Source: an uncultured Alphaproteobacteria bacterium
GTDB lineage: Bacteria; Pseudomonadota; Alphaproteobacteria; RF32; CAG-239
Direction of reading: 5' to 3'
DNA length: 9,449 nucleotides
Assembly: GCA_944391365.1 (NCBI GenBank)
Contig: CALXTH010000086.1
Span: forward strand, 1-9,449
Part shown: in pieces, positions 1 through 7,633 of the stretch
Numbering within the stretch: position 1 is the stretch's first letter
Layout of the letters: every line of letters begins with the position of its first letter
Translations under genes and position numbers: made by a program
Notes under the pieces: model-generated
Database searches by the model: none
The model's input: only the letters and a program-made list of their open reading frames with translations
Told to the model about the DNA's origin: nothing

Positions 1-1
1 C

Positions 2-295
2 TCACAATATAAAAATAAAGAAAAGGCCATGAACCACCTGCGGGCCAAACTTTATGACGCGCAGAAGTCAGCCATCGACGCCGAATATTCCGAGCGCCGC
101 AAATTACAGGTAGGCTCCGGAGACCGCAGCGAACGGATTCGCACATATAATTATCCGCAGGGACGCGTGACCGACCATCGTATCAACCTGACGCTTTATA
201 AACTTGATGAGGTCGTCTCGGGTGATGCACTGGATGAAATCATTGATGCCCTGATAACGGAAGATCAGGCAAGGCGCCTCGCCGAACTTGATTAA
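2..295 (+). CDS. prfA: Peptide chain release factor 1, C-terminal part (5' end outside window)
   Basis: RF1 recognises UAA and UAG stop codons in the ribosomal A site and triggers peptide release. Only the last 97 residues are visible. The reading frame is open from base 2, so the ATG at 29 is internal: the preceding residues SQYKNKEKA match the conserved 'SQHKNKAKA' that follows the GGQ domain of RF1. The stretch GSGDRSERIRTYNYPQG and then RVTDHRINLTLYKLDEV is the class I release factor signature, and the acidic tail (IDALITEDQARRLAELD) is typical of alphaproteobacterial RF1. The GGQ and PxT motifs lie upstream of the window. In many bacteria prmC, the methyltransferase that modifies the GGQ glutamine, follows prfA directly. 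Here a terminator follows instead. Confidence 0.96.
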   Translation, partial: SQYKNKEKAMNHLRAKLYDAQKSAIDAEYSERRKLQVGSGDRSERIRTYNYPQGRVTDHRINLTLYKLDEVVSGDALDEIIDALITEDQARRLAELD

Positions 296-312
296 CTTTT
301 TTCGACAGCCCG

Positions 313-380
313 AATTCCCCGGTTTTTTGATCTGTTACCCAAAAGTTGAACAGTACAAAAATCCCGGGGAATTTTTTTTT
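313..380 (+). terminator. Rho-independent terminator after prfA
   Basis: A perfect 10-bp outer stem (AATTCCCCGG at 313-322 with CCGGGGAATT at 364-373) encloses a 5-bp inner stem (CTGTT 332-336 with AACAG 349-353), and a run of T follows through 380. It starts 17 bases after the prfA stop. The two-part stem with a large internal loop is less compact than usual, but the GC-rich base and the T run make termination likely. Confidence 0.8.
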
Positions 381-653
381 ACCTGTTCAGCACTGCCTTT
401 CCTCCCTCTCACCCCTCGCCGCTTCACCCTATTGTAAAAAAGTGACCAGTTAAATAAGATTTTATTCCTGTTTGTAATAAAATAAAAGATATTTTAAATT
501 TTTTATAACAAGAATGTTGACTTACGAAAAAAATATAATACAAAAGAAGAGAATTAAATTAACAAAAAGAATGAAAGTGAAAAATTTAATTCAAAAACAA
601 GATAAAAAATCTTTTGTTTAATGCTTTTATTTATAAATATAGAGGAGTTAAAA
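381..653 (+). promoter_or_regulatory. AT-rich gap upstream of the muramidase gene, with possible promoter and inverted repeat
   Basis: No gene is visible in this gap. Bases 381-437 are pyrimidine-rich and the rest is strongly A-rich. A perfect TATAAT lies at 534-539. A TTGACT at 517-522 is only 11 bases before it, too close for a normal sigma70 pair, so any -35 is weak. A 10-bp inverted repeat (GAATTAAATT 551-560 with AATTTAATTC 583-592) would fall in the 5' untranslated region or serve as a protein-binding site. A small A/T hairpin (AAGAT 599-603 with ATCTT 609-613) follows. The ribosome site GAGGAG at 642-647 ends 6 bases before the ATG at 654 and decides that start. Confidence 0.4.
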
Positions 654-1712
654 ATGGGAAGAATAACACTTGATGACTATTATAAATTAACAAATGATAA
701 CCGGGTCGAACTTTATCCGGAAATGTCCACGCGGGATAATCTGGAAAATCGTTTGCGTGATATCAGAGAGGTTGAACGATTAAACAATATGCTCAATCCT
801 GTTTCTCGGCCGGATTACGGACATTTGAGCCTGAGAGATAATCTTCAGGCGCATGCCGATGATTTGAGACGAAAACAACAACAGGAAAATAATATTTCCG
901 GTCAGGCTTATGCACAAAACAACAATAGCACGCCACCTCAATTTCCGGCCGCGACATCTTGGGGAGAAAGCATGCCGGATAATCAGTCTCCGATGTGGAA
1001 CAATAATCCGGCGTTGACCGGAAACCGGCAAACATCATGGAACAACAACCGGATGATGACCGACAACCAACAGCCGGCATTCATGCCGCAAACCGGAACC
1101 ACGCCCGGCTTCAATGTCCGAAAAAAAATTGAAACAACACCAATTCAACCTTTCCCTTCTCATAAAATAGTAGAAGAAAATGAAATTGATTACTCCAAAT
1201 ATGGGGAAGGTATATCAAAAGATATGGTCGATAATATGTTAGCAGATACCCGTTTTCAAAATATTATAAACAAAACTGAAAAAAATGAAGGCGGATATGC
1301 CTCTGTAAACGACGATTTAGGGGGTGAAACAAATATGGGGATAAGCTCAAAATGGTATCCTAATGAAGACATCAAAAATATGACTAAAGAACGAGCCAGA
1401 GCAATTCTATATAGAGATTTTTGGACAAAAAATAATATCAATGAATTACCTGATGGGTTAGCCGATGTTGTATTCGATAGGGCTGTAAATCAAGGAGCCG
1501 TAACTTCTATTCGACATCTACATAAAGCATTAGGAATTAAACCAGGGGAAATTATAGGTAATCAAACTTTGAATAAATTAAATGAAGTTGATAATATAAA
1601 TGATATTAGACAGGATTTTTTAAACGAAGTTAATAATTATTATCGTGAAATTGCAAAGAAAAACCCAAAACAAAAAAAATTTCTAAAAGGATGGCTAAAT
1701 AGAGGGAATTAA
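654..1712 (+). CDS. GH108-type muramidase with Asn/Gln-rich N-terminal region
   Basis: This is a 352-residue protein. I chose ATG 654 over 621 because GAGGAG lies 6 bases upstream and 621 has no ribosome site. Residues 1-80 are charged and probably helical. Residues about 80-155 are low-complexity, rich in Asn, Gln, Pro and Met. From about residue 200 it matches glycosyl hydrolase family 108 (ZliS-like lysozymes): NEGGY, with E212 the expected catalytic acid, then GGETNMGIS (224-231), a domain with an FDRAVNQG stretch, and the peptidoglycan-binding type 3 ending F..GWLNRGN (346-352). It should cleave the glycan strands of peptidoglycan. No signal peptide or membrane segment is seen, so export would need a holin, a dedicated secretion system or lysis. 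The catalytic half is clearly more AT-rich than the N-terminal half and dnaE, which suggests acquisition, perhaps from a phage. Alternatives are a prophage endolysin remnant, a secretion-linked muramidase or an effector. Confidence 0.85.
   Translation: MGRITLDDYYKLTNDNRVELYPEMSTRDNLENRLRDIREVERLNNMLNPVSRPDYGHLSLRDNLQAHADDLRRKQQQENNISGQAYAQNNNSTPPQFPAATSWGESMPDNQSPMWNNNPALTGNRQTSWNNNRMMTDNQQPAFMPQTGTTPGFNVRKKIETTPIQPFPSHKIVEENEIDYSKYGEGISKDMVDNMLADTRFQNIINKTEKNEGGYASVNDDLGGETNMGISSKWYPNEDIKNMTKERARAILYRDFWTKNNINELPDGLADVVFDRAVNQGAVTSIRHLHKALGIKPGEIIGNQTLNKLNEVDNINDIRQDFLNEVNNYYREIAKKNPKQKKFLKGWLNRGN
960..1079 (+). repeat. Three Trp-led degenerate tandem repeats inside the muramidase gene
   Basis: Tryptophans at residues 103, 115 and 129 open three similar units: WGESMPDNQSPM, WNNNPALTGNRQTS and WNNNRMMTDNQQPA. 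The last two are 42 bp each (996-1037 and 1038-1079) and share 7 of 14 residues in register. The repeats lie in the low-complexity linker before the catalytic domain and point to slippage or duplication in this segment. Confidence 0.55.
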
Positions 1713-2260
1713 ATCTTCAAACGCTGCTTAGTGTAAATTAACATCCTGAGCGTCGTATCTTGAATAATTTTTGCGGCACTTGCCGAGCCAAGCTCTTCAG
1801 CCAAAGTGCCGCAAGTTTTATTTGTACAGTTGTCAGCATCGGAACAAGAATAAAAACAAGCCCCGTTATAACGATATAAATCAATATTAAATGAAATGAC
1901 TAAATCAAAGTATTGTTCAAAGGAATTTTTTAATTGAGTTGCTTTTTGAGGATAAAATTTGTCAAAAATTTCAAAAGCAATTTCTTTGTAGCAGGCGGCC
2001 AATTCATAATTAAGACGGGTATTTAAAGCTGAAAGAGCTGTCCCTGCATCCATTTCTTCAGCCAAATCCCGTTGTTTCTGCTGTTTCTGAACACATTCAT
2101 CAGCAGTTACGCCAAGGCGGTTGATTTCTTCAAGTGCTTCTGAAGTGGTCATTTCTAAATGTTTGTCCTCACTCAGATGTTGATCCGAACCATCCGCGGC
2201 CATACTACACCAGGATATTGACCAAACCACTCCCAAAACAATGAAAAAAAGTAAACGCAT
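1709..2260 (-). CDS. Small exported Cys-containing protein of unknown function
   Basis: I do not recognise the family. The start at 2260 gives 183 residues. A GGAGG on the minus strand (2265-2269) sits just before it, whereas the ATG at 2278 would place that ribosome site inside the coding sequence. Residues 1-17 form a hydrophobic signal segment, with a likely signal peptidase I site after SMA (residue 21). C18 is preceded by Trp, so it is not a lipobox. The mature protein carries six Cys (56, 90, 135, 139, 145, 150), four of them clustered between 135 and 150, consistent with disulfides in the periplasm or outside the cell. The remainder looks mostly helical, with a Gln/Lys-rich segment at 58-68. 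The gene is transcribed toward the muramidase gene, and the two stop codons overlap. Confidence 0.75.
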   Translation of the reverse strand: MRLLFFIVLGVVWSISWCSMAADGSDQHLSEDKHLEMTTSEALEEINRLGVTADECVQKQQKQRDLAEEMDAGTALSALNTRLNYELAACYKEIAFEIFDKFYPQKATQLKNSFEQYFDLVISFNIDLYRYNGACFYSCSDADNCTNKTCGTLAEELGSASAAKIIQDTTLRMLIYTKQRLKI

Positions 2261-2290
2261 TAATCCTCCGCCAAACAATATTCAATAAAA

Positions 2291-2319
2291 TTTATGACAT
2301 CCCGCCTTGATAATGTCAA
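2291..2319 (-). promoter_or_regulatory. Sigma70-like promoter for the exported protein gene
   Basis: On the minus strand TTGACA (2319-2314) is followed after 17 bases by CATAAA (2296-2291). The -35 box is perfect and the -10 matches four of six bases. Transcription would begin near 2284, giving a leader of about 24 nt before the start at 2260. Confidence 0.6.
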
Positions 2320-2358
2320 TAAACAATAACGACATAAAGGTATATCTTTATTTTTGTA

Positions 2359-2387
2359 TTGAGTCTGATACAGAAAACGTATATAGT
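2359..2387 (+). promoter_or_regulatory. Sigma70-like promoter for dnaE
   Basis: TTGAGT (2359-2364) and TATAGT (2382-2387) are separated by exactly 17 bases, each one base off consensus. The start point would be near 2394, about 35 nt upstream of the dnaE ATG. GGAAAGG at 2417-2423 serves as the ribosome site. The divergent promoter lies about 40 bp upstream, so the two could share a regulator. Confidence 0.7.
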
Positions 2388-2428
2388 CTTCCTGTCAAAA
2401 CGGTTTAACCCTTATTGGAAAGGTTGCC

Positions 2429-5400
2429 ATGCCAGCGCCACAATTTGTACATTTGCGAGTTCATACGGCTTATTCATTGTCTGAAGGGGCAATGCAGGTC
2501 CCAAAGCTGATTCATAAATTGCACGATGCCGGCATTGGCGCCGTAGCCCTGACGGATACGGCCAATATGTTTGGCGGTAAAGCAATTTCAAAATATGGCA
2601 AAGACGAAGGGATAAAACCGATTCTCGGCTGTCAGTTCTATTTTCGCAATCCTGATGCCGATGACATGCTCAAATGTAAAGGCCGGACAGTCGAACCGGA
2701 TAAAATAGTCTTGTTGTGCATGAATGCCGAAGGCTATAACAATATCATGAAACTGATGAAACGTTCCTATCTGGACAATATGCCGCCGGCTGAAAAACCT
2801 CAGCTCAAACTCTCCGATTTGGAAGAACTCAATGAAGGACTGATTGCCCTGACCGGCGGGGTCGAGGGACAAATATGCCGCCTCTTGCTCGAAAACCGCA
2901 AATCCGAAGCCGAAGCGCTGACAGTTAAGTTAAAAGAGATTTTCGGCAATCGCCTGTATATGGAAATTATGCGTATCGGGCTTGAAAGTGAGCGCAAAAC
3001 TGAGGATGATTTTATTAATCTGGCTTATAAATATGACATCCCTTTGGTGGCTACCAATGAAGCCTTTTTCTTCGACGCTGAAATGTACGAGGCGCATGAC
3101 GCGCTGATTTGCATTGCCGAAGGCGAATATGTCGCCAATGAAAACCGCAAAAAATTTTCGCCCAATAACCGGCTCAAAAGCCCCGAAGAAATGATAGAGC
3201 TGTTCAAAGATTTGCCGGAAGCAATCGAAAATACGGTCAAAATTGCCATGCGCTGCAACTTTCTTTCATCCAAAGTGCAGCCGCTGTTGCCGATTTTTGA
3301 ATGCCCTGACGGGATGAGCCAGGATGAGTTTATTGACCAGCAGGCTCGCCTCGGTCTGGCCGAACACATGAAAGATTTTGTTTATGTTGAGGGCATGACC
3401 GCCGAGCAAAAACGCGAAATTGATGAAAAATATTACGGACGCCTGGAATACGAATTAAGCGTCATCAAAAAAATGGGCTTCCCCGGCTACTTTCTGATCG
3501 TTTCGGATTTTATCCAGTGGTCAAAGACACATGGTGTTCCGGTCGGACCGGGACGTGGCTCGGGTGCGGGCTCCATTGTCGCCTGGTCGCTGAAAGTAAC
3601 CGAACTTGACCCGTTAAAGCTTGACCTCCTGTTTGAGCGTTTTCTGAACCCCGAACGTGTCAACATGCCGGACTTCGATGTCGACTTCTGTCAGGAAAAC
3701 CGCTATAAAACGATTGAATATGTCCAAAACAAATATGGCTTCGACCATGTGGCACAGATTATCACTTATGGCAAGCTGCAAAGCAAAAACGTCATACGGG
3801 ATGTTGCCCGTGTGTTGCAAATGCCTTATGCTCAGGCCGACCGCATTTCCAAAATGATTCCGCCCGGCGTACAGGGCAAAAACCCGACATTGCAGGAGTC
3901 TCTTGACCAGGTGCCCGAGCTTGAGGAAATGCGGCAGAATGATCCGCAAATCAACAAACTCTTTGATATCGGCATGAAACTTGAGGGGTTGTATCGTCAG
4001 TCCGGGGTTCACGCCGCCGGCGTGGTGATTGGTGACCGCCCGCTTGAGCAGCTGGTGCCGTTGTACAAAGATCCTCGCGCGGATATGCCGGTCACACAGT
4101 ATGATATGAAATATGTTGAGGAAACCGGCCTGATCAAGTTTGACTTCCTCGGGTTGAAAACACTCACCGTTATCAAACGTGCCGTCGACTGGATAAAAAA
4201 GACCCGCGGTGAAGATCTGGTGATTGAGATGATTCCGCTTGACGACAAAGAAACATACGCACTGCTCCAGCGGGGAGATACTGTTGCCGTTTTTCAGTTT
4301 GAATCTGATGGCATGAAAGACGTTCACCGCCAGATTAAACCTGACCGCTTTGAAGATCTGGTGGCGATTGTGTCGTTATACCGCCCGGGGCCGATGGATA
4401 ATATTCCAACCTATATCAAGCGCAAGCATGGGGAAGAGGAAATCACCTATCTTCACCCAAAACTGGAGCCGATTATCGGTGAAACCTACGGCATTATGGT
4501 CTATCAGGAACAGGTGATGAAAATTGCTCAGGTTTTGGGTGGCTATACCATGGGCGGCGCAGACAAACTGCGTAAGGTGATGGGTAAAAAAATGCGCGAT
4601 GAAATTCCGGTTCAGCGCAAAATGTTTACCGAAGGCGCCATCAAAAACGGCATTGAAGAAGCCACCGCAACGGCAATTTTTGACCAGATGGAAAAATTTG
4701 CGTCTTATGGGTTCAACAAATCACACGCCGCCGCCTATTCGCTGATTTCTTACCGCACGGCATATCTCAAGGCTCATTACCCGATTGAATTCATGTGCGC
4801 GGTCATGTCGCTTGATATCACCAATACCGACAAGCTCCAGTTCTTTAAAGAAGAAGTCAAAAAAATGGGGCGCAAGGTACTTAAGCCGGACATCAACAAA
4901 TCCGGTTCCGATTTTGTGGTTGAAGACAATAACATCCGTTATGCGCTGGGAGCCATCAAAGGGGTCGGCGAGGCGAATATGCGCTCAATTGTTGCCGAGC
5001 GGGAAGCCCACGGCCCCTATAAAGATATATCAGATTTCATTCACCGGACAGATGCCAAACAAATCAACCGCCGCCAGCTTGAACAGCTGATTAAGGCCGG
5101 TGCTTTTGACTGTCTGGAACCAAACCGCGGCCTGCTTTTTGCCAATATTGAAAAAATCATGCGCCATATCTATACCTCAACCGAAATGAAAACAAGCGAG
5201 CAGGCTTCTCTCTTCGGCAATGAGGAGCTGCATTCCAAAGTCAAACTGGATGACAAACCCGATTGGCCGGAACTCGAAAAACTGCGCTTGGAGGCAGAAG
5301 CCATCGGTTTTTATCTTTCGGCGCATCCGCTTGACAGTTATGGCAAAGGCATGGAAAAGCTCGGCATTAAAAGCTGTGTCGAAGTCTTTCACAATATCAA

Positions 5401-5902
5401 AGTCGGCGATACTATTCGCGCCAAACTGGCCGGTTGTGTCACCAGTTTTCAGAAACGGGTCAGCAAAACCGGAAACAAATATGCTTTTCTGGGGTTATCT
5501 GATGCATCCGGCAGCTTTGAAGGACTGTTGTTCTCCGAAGCAATGGCAAAATATGAAGATGTCATCAATTCCGGTCTGCCGCTGTTTGTCAGTGTGACGA
5601 TTGACAAGCAGAGCGAGGAGGGCAATCCCCGGGTGATGTTCAATATGATTGAAACGCTGGACAAAGCCGTATCTGAAGTTTCCAACGGCCTGGTCATCAA
5701 CATCAACAACGCCGAAGCCGTCAAAGACCTGAAGAATATTTTAAATCATGACCGTAACGGCAAAAATAAAATTTATATTGTTCCGGACAATCGTGAATGG
5801 GATGTTCGTATTGAACTTCCCGGCGGCTTTGCCTTTGCGGAAAGCGATTTTCTGAGCAAAATCCGTGCCCTTCCGGGAATTACTTCTGTAAAGGAGATTT
5901 AA
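2429..5902 (+). CDS. dnaE: DNA polymerase III alpha subunit (replicative polymerase)
   Basis: The 1157-residue length is close to the roughly 1160 of E. coli DnaE. It is the catalytic subunit of the replicative holoenzyme. Domains in order: an N-terminal PHP domain (about 5-280, beginning FVHLRVHTAYS), the C-family polymerase core with GPGRGSGAGS (373-382), the catalytic aspartates D417 and D419 in PDFDVDF and D572 in IKFDFLGL, fingers and helix-hairpin-helix (INRRQLEQLIKAGAFD), a clamp-binding peptide QASLF at 925-929, and an OB fold around 985-1060. The PHP motif reads LTDT where metal-binding, proofreading PHP domains have LTDH, so proofreading is probably left to a separate DnaQ. The features fit DnaE1 rather than the mutagenic DnaE2. 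The gene is followed after 2 bases by a membrane protein gene whose ribosome site lies inside the dnaE end. Confidence 0.98.
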   Translation: MPAPQFVHLRVHTAYSLSEGAMQVPKLIHKLHDAGIGAVALTDTANMFGGKAISKYGKDEGIKPILGCQFYFRNPDADDMLKCKGRTVEPDKIVLLCMNAEGYNNIMKLMKRSYLDNMPPAEKPQLKLSDLEELNEGLIALTGGVEGQICRLLLENRKSEAEALTVKLKEIFGNRLYMEIMRIGLESERKTEDDFINLAYKYDIPLVATNEAFFFDAEMYEAHDALICIAEGEYVANENRKKFSPNNRLKSPEEMIELFKDLPEAIENTVKIAMRCNFLSSKVQPLLPIFECPDGMSQDEFIDQQARLGLAEHMKDFVYVEGMTAEQKREIDEKYYGRLEYELSVIKKMGFPGYFLIVSDFIQWSKTHGVPVGPGRGSGAGSIVAWSLKVTELDPLKLDLLFERFLNPERVNMPDFDVDFCQENRYKTIEYVQNKYGFDHVAQIITYGKLQSKNVIRDVARVLQMPYAQADRISKMIPPGVQGKNPTLQESLDQVPELEEMRQNDPQINKLFDIGMKLEGLYRQSGVHAAGVVIGDRPLEQLVPLYKDPRADMPVTQYDMKYVEETGLIKFDFLGLKTLTVIKRAVDWIKKTRGEDLVIEMIPLDDKETYALLQRGDTVAVFQFESDGMKDVHRQIKPDRFEDLVAIVSLYRPGPMDNIPTYIKRKHGEEEITYLHPKLEPIIGETYGIMVYQEQVMKIAQVLGGYTMGGADKLRKVMGKKMRDEIPVQRKMFTEGAIKNGIEEATATAIFDQMEKFASYGFNKSHAAAYSLISYRTAYLKAHYPIEFMCAVMSLDITNTDKLQFFKEEVKKMGRKVLKPDINKSGSDFVVEDNNIRYALGAIKGVGEANMRSIVAEREAHGPYKDISDFIHRTDAKQINRRQLEQLIKAGAFDCLEPNRGLLFANIEKIMRHIYTSTEMKTSEQASLFGNEELHSKVKLDDKPDWPELEKLRLEAEAIGFYLSAHPLDSYGKGMEKLGIKSCVEVFHNIKVGDTIRAKLAGCVTSFQKRVSKTGNKYAFLGLSDASGSFEGLLFSEAMAKYEDVINSGLPLFVSVTIDKQSEEGNPRVMFNMIETLDKAVSEVSNGLVININNAEAVKDLKNILNHDRNGKNKIYIVPDNREWDVRIELPGGFAFAESDFLSKIRALPGITSVKEI

Positions 5903-5904
5903 AA

Positions 5905-6762
5905 ATGACATTTGCCGGTTTTTATGATCGATATATTTTGGGGGTCGGCGAAAAAGGCGAACCTGAACCACCGGTACGCATGCCGTTTGCCGGGGTGTTT
6001 TTCCGACCGTGGCTGATGCTGTTTGAAAACTTCGGAAGCTTTCTTAAAACGGCGGCTGTCTTTGCCGTGTTGGCGGGACTGCTGTCTTGGGGAAGCGGCT
6101 ATGCCTATGTCTGTAGCTATGTCTCCGTTGAAAAAATAAATTTTTATTGTCGTGAAGGCGGCAGCCTCTATCTGGCATATTTTTTTGTCAGGCTGCTGTT
6201 GCTGGTTTACTTTGGCATGTTGTTTTGCAACCGGCTGAAAAAAACGCCTCTGCCGCTTGCCACCATCCTGAAATCCTGGCGGCAGGCTCTGAAGAATACG
6301 CTTCTGCTGTTGCTCTTTATGTTTACGGCTTTGGTTCCGATTCTTTCTTTTATGATTCTGCTGGCGCGCGTGCCCAATCCTGATTGGCGGGTTGAAACAG
6401 CTTTCTTTGCGGTCGTTTCTGTTGGCTTTTTCGTACCTTTTTTCAGCATACGCTTCTTATCTGTGTTAGGGCGGGGCTTTTTTGACGGTTTAGCGCTCCC
6501 CGTCTGGAAAATCTGGCAACGCAGCCGCGGAAACCTGTTGAAAATACTGTTCTCTTTAACGTTCATCCTGATGATGAGCATGTTTGTTTTTAACAACATT
6601 CGCGGAGGAATGTTGCTCCTGCCGCCGGAAACTGTTGCCTCTTGGGGTGTTGTCATTGACCTTTTTTATAATTTTTTTGTGGCGGCGTTTTTCACGCTGT
6701 TCCTCAATCATTGCCTTGTGCAATATGATTATTTATACAATGGAGAAACAAATGAACAATAA
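5905..6762 (+). CDS. Six-helix membrane protein, unknown function (paralogue of the next gene)
   Basis: This 285-residue protein has about six hydrophobic segments, near residues 47-69, 88-107, 132-153, 165-187, 211-229 and 247-268, and a polar N-terminus. I do not recognise a characterised family. The start is fixed by AAGGAG at 5891-5896, eight bases upstream and inside the end of dnaE, so it is probably translationally coupled and cotranscribed with dnaE. It resembles the downstream gene product: P..V..R.....F....F.K.A near residues 27-50, and RF....VL to GN.LK.L at 183-215, aligning without gaps over about 35 residues. The general pattern, with an RSRGNLLKIL-type segment before a helix, recalls YciC or GPDPase-membrane-type integral proteins, but that is only a similarity of layout. 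Its genetic link to dnaE says little about its job. Confidence 0.85.
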   Translation: MTFAGFYDRYILGVGEKGEPEPPVRMPFAGVFFRPWLMLFENFGSFLKTAAVFAVLAGLLSWGSGYAYVCSYVSVEKINFYCREGGSLYLAYFFVRLLLLVYFGMLFCNRLKKTPLPLATILKSWRQALKNTLLLLLFMFTALVPILSFMILLARVPNPDWRVETAFFAVVSVGFFVPFFSIRFLSVLGRGFFDGLALPVWKIWQRSRGNLLKILFSLTFILMMSMFVFNNIRGGMLLLPPETVASWGVVIDLFYNFFVAAFFTLFLNHCLVQYDYLYNGETNEQ

Positions 6763-7546
6763 TCAGATAATCAAATTCCCTTTGGGAGAAGTGTTAAAAC
6801 GCAGTTTTTATTTGGTCTTCGTCCGGGGTAAAGATTTCTTCAAAGCGGCATCTTTCTGGTATTGGCTTGTCCTGGTTGAAGTCTTACTCGGCTACCCGAC
6901 ACTGGCAGAGGGCCTGGACATCCGGGCGAATATGATAAAAGTTGCCTCGGCTTTATTGGTATCCATTGCCGGAGCGGGGATTGGTACGGAAGTTTGCCGT
7001 GGAATCATCGCCAAAGACAACGAGTTTGGTCTTTTCAAACCGGCCTTTAACGAACGCAGTCTCCGTTATTGGGGATATAATCTGCTGATTGGACTTATGT
7101 TTGTCTTAAGTTTATTTGTCTGCCTGAGTATCCTGTTGCCCGGAGGCCGATATCTGCCGACAGCCGTGCTGACAATTTTGGTGCTGCTGTTCAGCTTTGG
7201 TATAGGGGCGGTCTGCTTCCGTTTCTATCTGGTTTTGCCGGCGCAGGCCATAAATGACAAAACAATGACGTTGAAACATTCCTGGCTGCTGACAAAAGGC
7301 AATACCTTAAAACTTTTGGCCGGTATTATCACCATCTCGATTCCGGGAGTTGTTCTGAGTGTCTTGCTGGGTAATTTCAGCCGGATGATACCGGGGTTTG
7401 ACGAGAGCAATTTATGGCGAATTGTCTTCACGCTCCTGGCCTTGTCGGTGTCTTTTCTTGACGCGGTTTTGAAAGCGTCGTTTCTCAGTCACGTATACCA
7501 GTACCTGACTTTTTATGAAACGTCGGAACCCCGGCCGGAAGCCTGA
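6752..7546 (+). CDS. Six-helix membrane protein, unknown function (paralogue of the previous gene)
   Basis: The product is 264 residues. GGAG at 6742-6745 lies 6 bases before ATG 6752. The in-frame ATG at 6740 has no ribosome site, and farther upstream starts run deep into the previous gene. It overlaps the upstream gene by 11 bases, indicating coupled translation. Hydrophobic segments lie near residues 30-48, 62-80, 108-129, 136-160, 187-207 and 223-246. The segment at 163-184 (PAQAINDKTMTLKHSWLLTKGN without the last two residues) has the 'P...D......A...SW.LTKGN' look of YciC, DUF975 and GPDPase-membrane-like families, where it joins two helices. Transcription probably ends at the terminator starting 7 bases after the stop. 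A pair of such proteins could form a heteromeric membrane complex, but this is conjecture. Confidence 0.85.
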   Translation: MNNNQIIKFPLGEVLKRSFYLVFVRGKDFFKAASFWYWLVLVEVLLGYPTLAEGLDIRANMIKVASALLVSIAGAGIGTEVCRGIIAKDNEFGLFKPAFNERSLRYWGYNLLIGLMFVLSLFVCLSILLPGGRYLPTAVLTILVLLFSFGIGAVCFRFYLVLPAQAINDKTMTLKHSWLLTKGNTLKLLAGIITISIPGVVLSVLLGNFSRMIPGFDESNLWRIVFTLLALSVSFLDAVLKASFLSHVYQYLTFYETSEPRPEA

Positions 7547-7552
7547 AACAAC

Positions 7553-7596
7553 AAAGCCTCATCAGATTAAAGATGAGGCTTTTCTTTAATTTTTTT
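7553..7596 (+). terminator. Rho-independent terminator closing the dnaE operon
   Basis: A perfect 11-bp stem (AAAGCCTCATC 7553-7563 with GATGAGGCTTT 7572-7582) with an 8-base loop is followed by a T-rich tract to 7596. It begins 7 bases past the stop codon and insulates the dnaE operon from the leader RNA downstream. Confidence 0.92.
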
Positions 7597-7598
7597 GC

Positions 7599-7627
7599 TT
7601 GACTGAAAATTTCTTTATCTTGAAAAT
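7599..7627 (+). promoter_or_regulatory. Probable promoter of the structured leader
   Basis: TTGACT (7599-7604) is one base off the -35 consensus. Seventeen bases later GAAAAT (7622-7627) matches four of six -10 positions. Transcription would begin near 7634. Because a strong terminator precedes it directly and no other good promoter is seen before the gene at 7950, this is the best candidate for driving both the leader and that gene. Confidence 0.5.
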
Positions 7628-7633
7628 CCAAAA

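Noticed and set aside
517..539. TTGACT and TATAAT as a normal promoter pair
   Set aside because: The spacing is only 11 bases, far from the usual 16-18, so the boxes cannot act together as a standard sigma70 promoter.
3614..4327. 237-codon open frame on the minus strand inside dnaE
   Set aside because: It lies antisense to the conserved polymerase core with catalytic residues, has no family features and no ribosome site that would support it.
6584..6751. Longer N-terminus for the second membrane protein
   Set aside because: It would overlap the upstream gene by almost 180 bases with no ribosome site, while ATG 6752 has GGAG 6 bases before it.
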